Part shown: one piece after another, positions 34,505-43,503 of the stretch
Position numbering within the stretch: position 1 is the stretch's first letter
Layout: every line of letters begins with the position of its first letter
Translations under genes and position numbers: made by a program
NCBI GenBank assembly: GCA_002408085.1
Contig: DHQL01000010.1
Coordinates: 71,632-135,631, forward strand
Length of the DNA stretch: 64,000 bases
Reading direction: 5' to 3'
Source of the DNA: Spirochaeta sp. UBA5339
Lineage (GTDB): Bacteria > Spirochaetota > Spirochaetia > DSM-2461
Notes under the pieces: model-generated
Seen by the model: only the letters and a program-made list of their open reading frames with translations
Told to the model about the DNA's origin: nothing
Databases searched by the model: none

Positions 34505-35392
34505 ATGCAGATGCAGGATATATTGAGACGGGAACTGATTACTCTCTTCGAGTCTCTTGGTTTACCCGGAATGCCCGACACCCTCTCCCTGGAAGTAAAG
34601 CTGGATGTGCAGAGCGAAACCTTTTTCCTGAAAGAGGAACAGAAACTCTTTGATGAACTGATCCGGGTCAGAGACAGAACCGGAACATTCTACCACTACA
34701 CCTCATTCCCCGCCCTTATCGAGATCCTTAAAAGCCGAAAGATCCGTTTTTCAAGTCCTGCCGGACTGAATGATATAACGGAGATCAGCAGCCGGAATAT
34801 GAATCATGAAGAACTTGATACTGTTCTGGACGAAGCCCGGCTTAAAACAATCACCAAACGCTTTATCTTCTCCCTCACTGACAGGCGGGACAGCCTTAAC
34901 CAGTGGCGCCTCTACGGAGCCGACGGCAAAGGGGTCTGCCTGGGACTGGATCTGAGGAATCTGCCAGAAAACAAAAACATGCAGTTTGGAAGAATTTTAT
35001 ACAATGAGACAATATCCTCTGTTCTTGAAAGGATTAAATTCAGAATAATGGATGAACTGGAAAAGAACTTTTCCTTCAGGTACTACCCCAGGTGGGGATA
35101 TTTTATCAAGGACAACGACTACGCCGAGGAGTCGGAGTACAGGGTGGTCTGTTTTGACGACAATGAAGAGCTTCTGCACCGTACCGACTGGAGGGTCAAC
35201 AACTACGGCGTCTTCTACCCCTATATGGATCTGAATATGGGAGACCTGAATATAAATATCGAGAGTATTCTTTTCGGTCCCAAGATGATGGAGAAGAGCC
35301 TTAACCGGGGCATGGTCGCAGGCTATTTGAAGCGCTACTACCCCGGTACGGAGATAAGAATCGAAACTTCAACCATAAGAAGCTACCGTTAA
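34505..35392 (+). CDS. DUF2971-domain protein
   Basis: A 295-residue soluble protein of unknown function. The DUF2971 hallmarks are FYHYTSFPALIEILKSRKI, RFSSPAGLNDITE, and SLTDRRDSLNQWRLYGADGKGVCLGLDL. The N-terminal 60 residues are outside the domain. GGAGG lies upstream of the ATG. It follows the diguanylate cyclase gene by 46 bases and may be co-transcribed. DUF2971 proteins turn up in accessory and defence-like contexts, but nothing nearby supports such a role here. Confidence 0.78.
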   Translation: MQMQDILRRELITLFESLGLPGMPDTLSLEVKLDVQSETFFLKEEQKLFDELIRVRDRTGTFYHYTSFPALIEILKSRKIRFSSPAGLNDITEISSRNMNHEELDTVLDEARLKTITKRFIFSLTDRRDSLNQWRLYGADGKGVCLGLDLRNLPENKNMQFGRILYNETISSVLERIKFRIMDELEKNFSFRYYPRWGYFIKDNDYAEESEYRVVCFDDNEELLHRTDWRVNNYGVFYPYMDLNMGDLNINIESILFGPKMMEKSLNRGMVAGYLKRYYPGTEIRIETSTIRSYR

Positions 35393-35394
35393 GT

Positions 35395-35417
35395 GAGAGC
35401 CGGCGAACCCGGCCCTC
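35395..35417. terminator. Stem-loop between convergent genes
   Basis: GAG-A-GCCGG pairs with CCGGC-C-CTC around a short loop. It lies between the DUF2971 gene and the convergent PPIase gene and can serve both, though T-runs are poor. Confidence 0.4.
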
Positions 35418-35425
35418 AAACTTAA

Positions 35426-36421
35426 TCAGGACTGGGCCGGAGCCTGTACTGCTGAAGGTTCAGCTGTCGCCCAGTCGGGAAGAATAATCTTTGCGCTGTT
35501 TTTAAGCTCTTCCACATAGCTTGCGGTTCCAGCTTCATAAGCCTGCTGCTCAAGCTGCTGCTGAATCAGGGGCTTCACATCCTCATAGGGAGTCTCGGAG
35601 GCATCATTCTTTGCATTCACAAGAACAAGGTGGTATCCGAACTGGGACAGTACGGGTTCTCCCACAACACCGACCTCCTGACTGAAGGCGGCCTCTTCAA
35701 ATTCAGGTACAGTCTGTCCCCGAAGAACTGGTCCGAGATTTCCGCCGTTTGCCTTGGAGGGACAGTCTGAGTAGTCTGCCGCGGCTGCGGCAAAGTCCAT
35801 ACCGGCGTCAACCGCGGCCTTTATCTCATTGATTTTGGCCAGGGCTGTTTCTTCACTCCTTTCCTCAGAAACGGAAACAAGGATGTGACTGGTTTCCACT
35901 GACTCGGGATTTGTAAAGTATGTGGTCAGGTTATCATCGTAGAAGGCTCTGATATCCTCTTCGGCAATCGAAATTTTTGCTGAAACTTCCTGCTCGAAGA
36001 GAATCTGAAGGACCGACTGGAATTCCAGCTCCTTCATCAGTGAATCTTCGGTAAAACCGTTGGCAGACAGGCTGTTGGTGTAGTCCTCTTCGGTGGGGAA
36101 CTGGAGTTTGAACTGTTCCATCTGCAGCTGTACAGAGGCTGTATCGGGCAGAATTTTCAGAGAGTCGGCCTTGTCCAGAAGAACCTCTCTGGTGACAAGG
36201 GAGTCCAGAAGTCTGGGTTTGATCAGTTCCAGATCCGCATCGGTCAGAAACTGTCCCTGAGATTCGAAATTCTTCTTGAGACCATCAATCTCGGCATCAA
36301 AATCCGCCTGGAGTATTTCATGGTTGTTGACCCTGGCAACAACTCCTTCATCCAGCTTGGCTGAATTGCAGGCCATTAGTGTTAAAAGAACGGCCGGTAA
36401 AAGCAAAATGAACTTTTTCAT
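35426..36421 (-). CDS. Lipoprotein peptidyl-prolyl cis-trans isomerase (PrsA/SurA/parvulin type)
   Basis: A 331-residue envelope chaperone. The signal peptide ends in a lipobox, LMACNS, with lipidated Cys18. A helical SurA-type N-terminal domain of about 150 residues comes first, then a parvulin domain (ETSHILVSVSEE, then GGNLGPVLRGQTVPEFEEAAF, and FGYHLVLV). It acts at the periplasmic face of a membrane on folding of exported proteins. ATG at 36421. It appears to be a single-gene transcript. Confidence 0.88.
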   Translation of the reverse strand: MKKFILLLPAVLLTLMACNSAKLDEGVVARVNNHEILQADFDAEIDGLKKNFESQGQFLTDADLELIKPRLLDSLVTREVLLDKADSLKILPDTASVQLQMEQFKLQFPTEEDYTNSLSANGFTEDSLMKELEFQSVLQILFEQEVSAKISIAEEDIRAFYDDNLTTYFTNPESVETSHILVSVSEERSEETALAKINEIKAAVDAGMDFAAAAADYSDCPSKANGGNLGPVLRGQTVPEFEEAAFSQEVGVVGEPVLSQFGYHLVLVNAKNDASETPYEDVKPLIQQQLEQQAYEAGTASYVEELKNSAKIILPDWATAEPSAVQAPAQS

Positions 36422-36494
36422 TAAATTATATCCTTGCTATCAAATTGGAGACTGTTAATGGTACGTTCTGAGTTCCCAGCTGTCAACACAGTCC

Positions 36495-36707
36495 CTATTC
36501 CGAGAGGATATATTTTACGAAATCAGCCACAGAACCTCTGCCCGGATATTCGGTCCCGGACTTCAGACAGCGTATCGTGTGATAGGGCTGAAGCAGAAAA
36601 ATATCATCCGCTTGAGAATCCCACTCACCGCCGAGACCCTTCAGACTGGAAAGATCACCGGGCTCACCGGGAAAGTCCTTCTCATCAAGAATCATAATTT
36701 TTCTCAT
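36495..36707 (-). CDS. Small conserved-looking hypothetical protein
   Basis: A 70-residue acidic protein that I do not recognise. It is likely real because AAGGAG stands 6 bases upstream of the ATG at 36707 and the gene faces the WYL regulator across a promoter region rich in inverted repeats. No signal peptide, membrane segment or cysteine pair is seen. It may be the target of the divergent WYL regulator. Confidence 0.5.
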   Translation of the reverse strand: MRKIMILDEKDFPGEPGDLSSLKGLGGEWDSQADDIFLLQPYHTIRCLKSGTEYPGRGSVADFVKYILSE

Positions 36708-36718
36708 ATACTTCTCCT

Positions 36719-36795
36719 TATGCCGTGCAGTTCCGGCTTGCCAATTTCCCTGTTTTCCCCCATTCTAAGGGGATAATATGCCATATCACGGCATA
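36719..36795. promoter_or_regulatory. TATGCC inverted repeats in a divergent promoter
   Basis: TATGCCGTG at 36719-36727 is the exact reverse complement of CACGGCATA at 36787-36795; a further TATGCC at 36777-36782 forms a closer dyad with GGCATA (7-base spacer). This suggests cooperative or looping binding by the WYL regulator. Confidence 0.5.
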
Positions 36796-36819
36796 CATTA
36801 AATAAAAAGGCGATTATTT

Positions 36820-37827
36820 ATGGCAGCAGCAAAGAACCTGATTCAGTTTATGAAGGCCTTCGAGCTCCTCTCCCGCCCCGGCGGCATCAGCATCGGGGAA
36901 CTCCAGGAGAAACTTGAAATCAGCCGCCGTTCGGTCTACAGGCTCTTTGATTCCATGGAGGAACTGGGCTACCCTCTGGTTGACTCATCCCTGGACGGCC
37001 GGACCAAAAGCTGGTCTATGATGTCAGAGTATGTGGCCTCCAGACCTGCCGGAAGGGTGCCGCGGCTCTCACTGAACACGGGAGAGATGATGATTCTCTA
37101 TCAGATTCTGTCCCGGCAGACACCCCTTTATGAGTCGGGGATGAAGCAGACCATTGGAGCCCTTCGCAAAAGGCTGGAGCAGTTCTATCTTGAGAACTCC
37201 GAGGATACGGACCTGCAGAATTTTGGAGAGCTCTTTCTGAGCCTGCCGGGACAGTACAAGCACCTTGAGGGAAAGGAGTCCATCTACGAAACCCTTCTTA
37301 AGGGAGCCCTTGAAAAACGCTGTTGCCGGGGAAGCTACCGTTCCTTCAGCGCCGACTCCCCGGAATACCGGGATATTGAGTTTGTGCCGATACGCTTCTT
37401 CGAATGGAACTACGGCCTCTACTGCCTGATCTACAGGACCTCGGACAAGGCCGTGAGAACCATGGCATTGGAAAGATTTGAGTCTGTGCGTCTTACAGAC
37501 CGCCCCTTCAGGGAGAAGTTTTCCATCGATGCGGAGAAGATGCTTGAAAAGGCATGGGCCCTGACCTTTGATGACGAGATCTCCGTGGTGATCCGTTTTT
37601 CGGCGGAGGCTGCCCCCTATATAAGGGAGAGGGAGTGGCAGAAGGGGCAGTCCATCGAGCTTGAAACCGACGGCGGTCTCCTTCTTAAGATGACCACCTC
37701 GGGCCGAAGGGATATTAAGAGCTGGATTATGTCCTTCGGCAGGGATGCGGAGCTGATTGAGCCCGCCGATCTGAGAGGGGAGATCCGGGAAGAACTGATC
37801 TCCCTAACAGAAAAATACGAAAATTAA
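36820..37827 (+). CDS. WYL-domain transcriptional regulator
   Basis: A 335-residue regulator with an N-terminal HTH (about residues 8-60: GISIGELQEKLEISRRSVYRLFDSME) and a central WYL-type domain (RFFEWNYGLYCLIYRTSD, then ERFESVRLTDRPF) followed by the usual C-terminal extension (WCX). WYL domains bind ligands such as nucleic acids or small molecules. It begins a plus-strand group with the DUF45 protease gene (36 bases on) and the radical SAM gene. Autoregulation through the TATGCC repeats is inferred. Confidence 0.88.
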   Translation: MAAAKNLIQFMKAFELLSRPGGISIGELQEKLEISRRSVYRLFDSMEELGYPLVDSSLDGRTKSWSMMSEYVASRPAGRVPRLSLNTGEMMILYQILSRQTPLYESGMKQTIGALRKRLEQFYLENSEDTDLQNFGELFLSLPGQYKHLEGKESIYETLLKGALEKRCCRGSYRSFSADSPEYRDIEFVPIRFFEWNYGLYCLIYRTSDKAVRTMALERFESVRLTDRPFREKFSIDAEKMLEKAWALTFDDEISVVIRFSAEAAPYIREREWQKGQSIELETDGGLLLKMTTSGRRDIKSWIMSFGRDAELIEPADLRGEIREELISLTEKYEN

Positions 37828-37863
37828 ACCCATAAAACTGATAGAAAAGGGTAATATTGAAAC

Positions 37864-38643
37864 ATGCACCGTTTACGGTTTACAGAAGAGAAGATACTGG
37901 AGTTCAAAGGCCACGCCGTCAGACTCCAGAAAAAAAGAATAAAGAGTCTGCGCCTCAGGCTGATCCCGCCCTACGGGGAGATACGCCTCTCGGTACCTCA
38001 CTGGTACAGCGACAGCAAGGCGGAGGAGTTTCTTCACTCCCGCTGGCAGTGGGTTGTGGAGCAGAAGAGGGTGATCCATGCGGTCCATCCCCTGGCCCGT
38101 CAGCAGTATATGGAGGGTGAAGAGATTCTCTTCAAGGGGAAGCCCTACACCCTGAGGACTGCCAGAGGCAGACGCAGCTCAGTGGCAGTGGCGGGGGATG
38201 AAATCCTTCTGTCAGTGGCGGGAAACGCTTCATCAGGAGGGACGGCCGTAACCGGTGCACAAGCCCCAGAGGGAGGTGCCCCTGCCGATGAGGCCCGCAA
38301 AATTATGGAAAACTGGTACCGGAGGGAGCTGAAGAAAAGTATCGAGCCTCTGGTGGAAGCCTGGTCAGCCCGCATGAATGTTCCCCTCCCCCAATGGAGG
38401 GTGAGGAAGATGAACTCCCGCTGGGGTTCCTGCAACACCAGAGATATCAGAATCAACCTGAACCTGGAACTGATCACAATGAAACCCGCAATCCTCGAGT
38501 ATGTGGTGGTCCACGAGCTGGCCCATCTTCTGGAAGCCAGCCACAACCGCCGCTTCAAGTCCATCCTGGATGCCCATCTTCCCGGCTGGCGCCTACTGGC
38601 CGGTGAGCTCAAGGGCGGCCCCACGGGGGATATGGTTCTTTAG
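37864..38643 (+). CDS. YgjP/DUF45-type zinc metallopeptidase
   Basis: A 259-residue cytoplasmic protein. The zinc motif HELAH (residues 217-221) with a third ligand His227 (EASHNRRF) is intact. The upstream segment KMNSRWGSCNTRDIRINLNLELI is the conserved substrate-side strand of DUF45. A glycine- and alanine-rich insertion occurs near residues 119-141. ATG at 37864; its stop directly abuts the radical SAM start. The physiological substrate of the family is not settled. Confidence 0.9.
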   Translation: MHRLRFTEEKILEFKGHAVRLQKKRIKSLRLRLIPPYGEIRLSVPHWYSDSKAEEFLHSRWQWVVEQKRVIHAVHPLARQQYMEGEEILFKGKPYTLRTARGRRSSVAVAGDEILLSVAGNASSGGTAVTGAQAPEGGAPADEARKIMENWYRRELKKSIEPLVEAWSARMNVPLPQWRVRKMNSRWGSCNTRDIRINLNLELITMKPAILEYVVVHELAHLLEASHNRRFKSILDAHLPGWRLLAGELKGGPTGDMVL

Positions 38644-40197
38644 ATGATAAAAGACATACTCCTTATCAATCCTCCCGCCGTCAGAAACTGCGAGCCCCCT
38701 GTTGGTCTTGTGAAACTTGCCGGCGCCCTAAGGGCCGCCGGGGCTGAACCCCATATTCTTGATGGAGCCATAGAGGCATTTCAGTGGCTCGGTACCCTCC
38801 CTCCGGCGGAGCCGGAAGACAGAAGAGCCCTGAGGGTCAGAAAGAACAGGGAAAGAATATGGGAGTCCCTCAGCCCGGGAAGCGCCGGAGTCCACCAGAG
38901 ATCAGCCTACACCTCCTTTGACCGCTACAAGAAGCAGGTGAGTGATCTGAACTATCTGGCGACCTCTTCCCTGGACAAGGCAAAGTACCGGATTACCGCC
39001 GCGGATCTTGAAATAGAGGGAGTGTCCCCTCTCCGCAGGGAAGATCTCATTGAGGCCTTCCGGAATCCCGAAGCCTCCCCCTTCTTCCCCTGGTTTGAAG
39101 GGCGCCTGAATGAGATCCGCAGTGGGCGAGGCTTCAAAGCCGCCGGAATATCCCTGGGCTATCTCAGTCAGGCTCTGACAGGAGCCGCCATTGCCGGCTA
39201 TATCAGGCGGACCTGGCCTGAGGTAAAGATTCAGCTGGGCGGAGGACTTATCAGCTCCTGGCTTCGAGGTCCCGGTGACTGCTCCTTTCTCAATGAGATT
39301 GCCGACGAGGTGATAGAGGGTCCGGGAGAGGAGCCCATTGTCCGATTCTGCGGCCTGGAGTGGAAGGGACAGGGCGCTGCCGATCCCGGAGAGCTCTATG
39401 ATCTGCCCTATATCGCTCCTGGGCCCATTCTCCCCTACTCCGCCTCCTGCGGCTGCTCCTGGCGGCGCTGCCGCTTCTGTAATGAGCGGTGGGAGAATAA
39501 CCCCTTCCGGGAGGAGTCTGCGGCCCTGGTCAGCCGGCAGCTGATCTCACTTACAGAGAAGCACAGCCCCGCCCTGATCCATATTACCGACAGCGAAATC
39601 AGTCTGGATCTGATGAAGGCTCTGATCGAAACCCCTCCCGGGGCACCCTGGTACAGCTTCAGCCGTTTTTTCAAGGAGCTGACAGACCCGGAGTTTTGCG
39701 TCCGTCTGGCAGCATCGGGCTGCATGATGCTTTGTCTGGGACTGGAGTCGGGAGACCAGAAGGTGCTGAACCATATGCAGAAGGGTATCCGTCTGGATAT
39801 GGTCAGGATAATTCTAAAGAATCTGAGGGCGGCGGGAATCGGTACCTATGTGTACATTATGTTCGGTTCCACCGCCGAGGACAGGGAGAGAGCCCTGAGG
39901 ACCAGGGACTTTATAGTGGAAGAGAGAGAGGGGATCGGTTTCCTGAACGCCGCGGTCTTCAGCATGCCTATTATGAGCAGAGAACTGGATGACCTGAACT
40001 CCAGCTCCTTCTACGAGGGAGACCTCAGCCTCTACAGAGACTTTGAGCACCCCCTTGGCTTCGGCCGCCGTCAGGTCAGGGAGTTCTTGAGCCGTGACTT
40101 TCAAAGTGTAAAGGAGATCAGGGAGATTCTGAACAGAACTCCCCCTGTCTTTACATCCAGCCACGCCCCTTTTTTTGTCAGGACAAGTGGGACCTGA
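38644..40197 (+). CDS. B12-binding-type radical SAM protein of unknown function
   Basis: A 517-residue protein. The N-terminal 230 residues look like a cobalamin-binding Rossmann domain (ILLINPPAVRNCEPPVGLVKL, ILDGAIEAF, IQLGGGLISSWL). A radical SAM core follows, with cysteines 271, 276 and 279 in CSWRRCRFCNERW; the spacing is CX4CX2C rather than the common CX3CX2C, as in some RiPP-type B12 enzymes. The end contains SMPIMSRELDDL. Directly adjacent to the DUF45 gene, it is probably co-translated. The reaction is unknown. Confidence 0.82.
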   Translation: MIKDILLINPPAVRNCEPPVGLVKLAGALRAAGAEPHILDGAIEAFQWLGTLPPAEPEDRRALRVRKNRERIWESLSPGSAGVHQRSAYTSFDRYKKQVSDLNYLATSSLDKAKYRITAADLEIEGVSPLRREDLIEAFRNPEASPFFPWFEGRLNEIRSGRGFKAAGISLGYLSQALTGAAIAGYIRRTWPEVKIQLGGGLISSWLRGPGDCSFLNEIADEVIEGPGEEPIVRFCGLEWKGQGAADPGELYDLPYIAPGPILPYSASCGCSWRRCRFCNERWENNPFREESAALVSRQLISLTEKHSPALIHITDSEISLDLMKALIETPPGAPWYSFSRFFKELTDPEFCVRLAASGCMMLCLGLESGDQKVLNHMQKGIRLDMVRIILKNLRAAGIGTYVYIMFGSTAEDRERALRTRDFIVEEREGIGFLNAAVFSMPIMSRELDDLNSSSFYEGDLSLYRDFEHPLGFGRRQVREFLSRDFQSVKEIREILNRTPPVFTSSHAPFFVRTSGT

Positions 40198-40205
40198 AAA
40201 ACCTG

Positions 40206-40227
40206 CTCAGGGGCGCTATCCCCTGAG
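40206..40227. terminator. Terminator-like stem-loop at convergent gene ends
   Basis: CTCAGGGG pairs with CCCCTGAG (8 bp, 6-base loop). On the minus strand CAGGTTTTTC follows, so it mainly serves ahpF; it overlaps the ahpF stop. Confidence 0.55.
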
Positions 40228-41757
40228 GCTGTCCTCAAAGGCGGCCAGGGAGGCCTTGGCCCCCTCACCCATGGCCACAACGATCTGCTTGAAGGGCGCA
40301 GTGGTCACATCCCCTGCGGCATAGATGCCCTTTACATCGGTGCGGCCCTTGCCGTCAATCTCAATCTCCCCGAAACGGTTGGTTTTGACCACTCCCTGAG
40401 CCAGAGAGGAGTTGGGCAGAAGGCCGATTTGAACAAAGACACCATCCAGTTCAATGGATGCGGTCTCGCCGCTCTTCCGGTCCCTGTATTCAAGGGATGT
40501 AACACGGCTGCCGTCGCCCTTTACGGCGCTTGTCTCAGCAGAGACATGTACTTCCACATTATTCAGGGAGTTAAGACGCTCTGTCAGAACCTTGTCGGCC
40601 TTCAGTTCATCGGCGAACTCGATAACCGTAACCCGGCTGCAGATGGCTGCCAGATCGATGGCCGCCTCAATCCCCGAGTTTCCGCCTCCTACTACGGCCA
40701 CTCTCTTACCGGCGAAGAAGGGCCCGTCGCAGTGGGGACAGAAAGCAACTCCCCTGCCGATATACTCCTCTTCTCCGGGGATTCCGAGGCGTCTCCATGA
40801 GGCGCCGGTGGCCAGGATCACCTGCTTGGCGGGGAATACCTCACCCCTGTCACTCTTCAACTGGTGAAGATCTCCAGGCTGGATCTCGGCGATGGTCCTG
40901 TTTTCAAAAACCGACATGTTGTAGTCCTCGCTGTGGCGTCTCAGGTTGGCGCTCAGCTCACGGCCCGTTGTCAGGGGCACCGAAATCAGATTGGAGATGG
41001 AGGCGGTATCGTTGACCTGCCCTCCTATTCTGCCGGCGATTACCGCCGTTCTGAGTCCCTTCCGGGCACTGTAGATGGCCGCGGAACAGCCCGCAGGCCC
41101 CCCGCCGATGACCGCCACATCATAGGGCTCATGGGTCAGAATTTCTTCAGCCTCCTCAAAACCGAAGCGCTCTTCCAGAGTCTGCAGAAGCTCCCCCAGA
41201 TCCGCACGTCCCGAGTGGACAAGCTCATCCCCCGCAAAAACAGCGGGAACCCCCTGAATGCCGAGGGTCTCAATGTCCCTTTGAGCAAAGTCGCCGTCAA
41301 TCATTGTATGGGAAAATGCCGGATGGATCAGAGCCATCTGGTTCAGGGCCTGCACCACATCGGGACAGTTTGTACAGGAGAGGGATATATAGGTCCTCAG
41401 CTCCACTGGCCCCTTGAGACTGCGGATTCTCTGCTGAGTGCTTTCATCGGGCTGCTTTCCTTTGCCGTCAGCATGGAGAATAGCCAGGATCAGACTGGTG
41501 AACTCGTGGCCTCCCGGAATCCCTGTAAAGGAAACAGGCAGAACCTTTCCCTCTGCAACCAGAGTAAAGGCAGGCACCTCGGACACGGGGCCGTCCTCCA
41601 GGGCAGAGATTTTATCCGATGTAGAAGCCACTGCCTCCAGCATCGAGACAAGATCCTTCTGTTTGGGATGGGTTGAAGGAGCATAGCTCAGGTCAATATT
41701 CTGTTCCAGATCTTTGAAATGCTCTTTCAGCTGGTTGATAATCGTCTGGTTAATCAT
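40216..41757 (-). CDS. ahpF: NADH-dependent peroxiredoxin reductase AhpF
   Basis: A 513-residue flavoprotein that reduces AhpC. An N-terminal double-thioredoxin domain carries the redox pair Cys128 and Cys131 (SCTNCPD), matching E. coli numbering within one residue. Then comes a thioredoxin-reductase-like part with FAD site VIGGGPAGCSAAIYSARKG, active-site pair in FCPHCDGPF, and NADH site VVGGGNSGIEAA. The end GIYAAGDVTTAPFKQ is the second FAD contact. ATG at 41757; 120 bases downstream of ahpC with a stem-loop between. Confidence 0.96.
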   Translation of the reverse strand: MINQTIINQLKEHFKDLEQNIDLSYAPSTHPKQKDLVSMLEAVASTSDKISALEDGPVSEVPAFTLVAEGKVLPVSFTGIPGGHEFTSLILAILHADGKGKQPDESTQQRIRSLKGPVELRTYISLSCTNCPDVVQALNQMALIHPAFSHTMIDGDFAQRDIETLGIQGVPAVFAGDELVHSGRADLGELLQTLEERFGFEEAEEILTHEPYDVAVIGGGPAGCSAAIYSARKGLRTAVIAGRIGGQVNDTASISNLISVPLTTGRELSANLRRHSEDYNMSVFENRTIAEIQPGDLHQLKSDRGEVFPAKQVILATGASWRRLGIPGEEEYIGRGVAFCPHCDGPFFAGKRVAVVGGGNSGIEAAIDLAAICSRVTVIEFADELKADKVLTERLNSLNNVEVHVSAETSAVKGDGSRVTSLEYRDRKSGETASIELDGVFVQIGLLPNSSLAQGVVKTNRFGEIEIDGKGRTDVKGIYAAGDVTTAPFKQIVVAMGEGAKASLAAFEDSLRG

Positions 41758-41828
41758 TTTTCATTCCTTTGTTATGAGAGTTCTGATTTTCGGGGGCTCA
41801 GATTGCGATGATGCATGGCAGTAAAGGT

Positions 41829-41861
41829 AAGGGGAGATCCCGGGGCGGGGACCTCCCTTTT
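41829..41861 (-). terminator. Stem-loop between ahpC and ahpF
   Basis: AAGGGGAG and CTCCCTT arms with an inner TCCC/GGGA pairing. It probably attenuates read-through so that AhpC exceeds AhpF. Confidence 0.45.
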
Positions 41862-41877
41862 CGACCTCAGAGCGGTC

Positions 41878-42444
41878 TTAAATCTTTCCGACAAGCTCCA
41901 GTCCGGGCTCAAGAGTTTCCGCACCGGGTTCCCACTTGGAGGGGCAGACCTCATTGGGGTGGGCATCGATAAACTGAGCCGCCTTGACCTTGCGCAGAAG
42001 TTCCGTGGAGTTTCTGCCGATTCCGTCCACATTCAGTTCCGCCAGACGGATGTCCCCTTCGGGACTGATAAGAAAGGTTCCTCTGTTGGCCAGACCGCTT
42101 GCCTTGACATAGACTCCGAAGGCCCTTGAGAGCTCGCCCGTGGGGTCCGCCAGCATGGGATACCTGATCTTCCCGATGGTATCGGAGGTGTCATGCCAGG
42201 CCTTATGGGTGAAGTGCGTGTCTGTGCTCACAGAGTAGATCTCTACACCCATATCCTGGAACTCCTCGTAGGCATCAGCCATATCCCCCAGTTCCGTGGG
42301 ACAGACAAAGGTAAAATCCGCAGGATAGAAGAAGAAGACAGACCACTTTCCTGCCAGATCCTCGTCACTGATTTCTCTGAAATCTCCGTTATGATATGCC
42401 TGCACCTTGAACTCGGGCAGTTGACTGTTGATAATCGCTTTCAT
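41878..42444 (-). CDS. ahpC: Alkyl hydroperoxide reductase subunit AhpC (2-Cys peroxiredoxin)
   Basis: A 188-residue cytoplasmic peroxidase. I set the start at 42444 (MKAIINSQ) because GAGGAG lies 6 bases upstream and the length then equals that of other AhpC proteins. The peroxidatic Cys48 is in YPADFTFVCPTE and the resolving Cys167 in NEVCPSKW. It reduces hydrogen peroxide and organic peroxides and is recycled by AhpF. The gene is divergent from oxyR across about 110 bases, the classic arrangement for OxyR control. Confidence 0.96.
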   Translation of the reverse strand: MKAIINSQLPEFKVQAYHNGDFREISDEDLAGKWSVFFFYPADFTFVCPTELGDMADAYEEFQDMGVEIYSVSTDTHFTHKAWHDTSDTIGKIRYPMLADPTGELSRAFGVYVKASGLANRGTFLISPEGDIRLAELNVDGIGRNSTELLRKVKAAQFIDAHPNEVCPSKWEPGAETLEPGLELVGKI

Positions 42445-42555
42445 TTCATTCTCCTCAAAATTATTGTTAATTACTATTACCATTTATTGATGCATCGTGT
42501 TAAATCGTTTATTTTGATATCACTAATAGGTTATACCTATATATTGGAGATTCTG

Positions 42556-43479
42556 ATGAATTTGAGAGATCTTGAGTATTTTAATGCCGTTGCCGAGACC
42601 GGACAGTTCTGTGCGGCATCGGAGAGGTGTTTTGTCAGCCAGCCGACCTTAAGCGGTCAGATAAAAAAACTGGAAGAGGAGCTGGATCAGCCCCTCTTTG
42701 AACGCAGCACAAGAAGGGTTCGGCTCACCCCCTTCGGAGAGGAAGCCCTTAAGATCGTAAAGACTATACTGGCGGGAACCGAAGCCCTTCTGGATCTGGC
42801 GGAGGCCCGGAAGGACCCCTTTCAGGGAGTACTCCGGCTGGGCATATTCCCCACCCTCGGGCCCTGGCTCTTTCCCGCCCTGGCGGAACATATCTTTCCC
42901 GATTTCAGTGAGATGGAGACCTACCTGCTGGAAGAGCAGACCGAAAAACTGGTTACTGCCCTGAAGAACGGAGAGATAGATGCCGCCTTTCTGGCCATGC
43001 CCCATGAGATGGAGGGGTTTGTCACCGATCCCCTCTTCTGTGAGGATTTTCTGGCTGCCGTTCCCGAGGGGCACAGCTGGTGCCGGAAGGAGGCAGTTGG
43101 CGTGGAGGATCTGCAGGGACAGGACATGCTTCTATTAAGCGACGGCCACTGCTTCCGTGACCAGGCTCTGGACCTCTGTGTCCGCTACGGAGCTACAGAG
43201 AGGGAGAGGTACCGGGCAACAAGCCTTGAGACCCTGAGGCAGATGGTAAGAATGGGGACGGGAATCACTCTGATCCCCCGCCTGGCGGTACCGGTGCACC
43301 CTGAGCCGGGAATCCGTTACCTGCCTGTCTCAAATAAGAGCTTTCACAGAAAGATCGCCCTGGTCTACAGGGAGACCCATCCCCGGAGGGAGTTCTTCGG
43401 CCATCTGAAAACGAGGGTGGGAGATCTATGCGGCAGGCTGCCAATCAGGATGATCGAATCCCCCGGTTCTGAAACATAG
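42556..43479 (+). CDS. oxyR: Peroxide-sensing LysR-type regulator OxyR
   Basis: A 307-residue LysR-type activator. The start at 42556 is chosen because GGAG precedes it and the N-terminal HTH MNLRDLEYFNAVAETGQF begins there. The redox cysteines Cys199 and Cys208 (LLLSDGHCFRDQALDLC) fall at the same numbers as in E. coli OxyR, so it should sense peroxide through a disulphide. It faces ahpC and probably controls it. It follows no other gene on its strand. Confidence 0.93.
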   Translation: MNLRDLEYFNAVAETGQFCAASERCFVSQPTLSGQIKKLEEELDQPLFERSTRRVRLTPFGEEALKIVKTILAGTEALLDLAEARKDPFQGVLRLGIFPTLGPWLFPALAEHIFPDFSEMETYLLEEQTEKLVTALKNGEIDAAFLAMPHEMEGFVTDPLFCEDFLAAVPEGHSWCRKEAVGVEDLQGQDMLLLSDGHCFRDQALDLCVRYGATERERYRATSLETLRQMVRMGTGITLIPRLAVPVHPEPGIRYLPVSNKSFHRKIALVYRETHPRREFFGHLKTRVGDLCGRLPIRMIESPGSET

Positions 43480-43503
43480 AGCCTGAACCCCGGAGGAGAA
43501 GTA

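Noticed and set aside
42193..42555. Upstream extension of the oxyR frame
   Set aside because: It overlaps ahpC on the other strand; the HTH starts at 42556 after GGAG.
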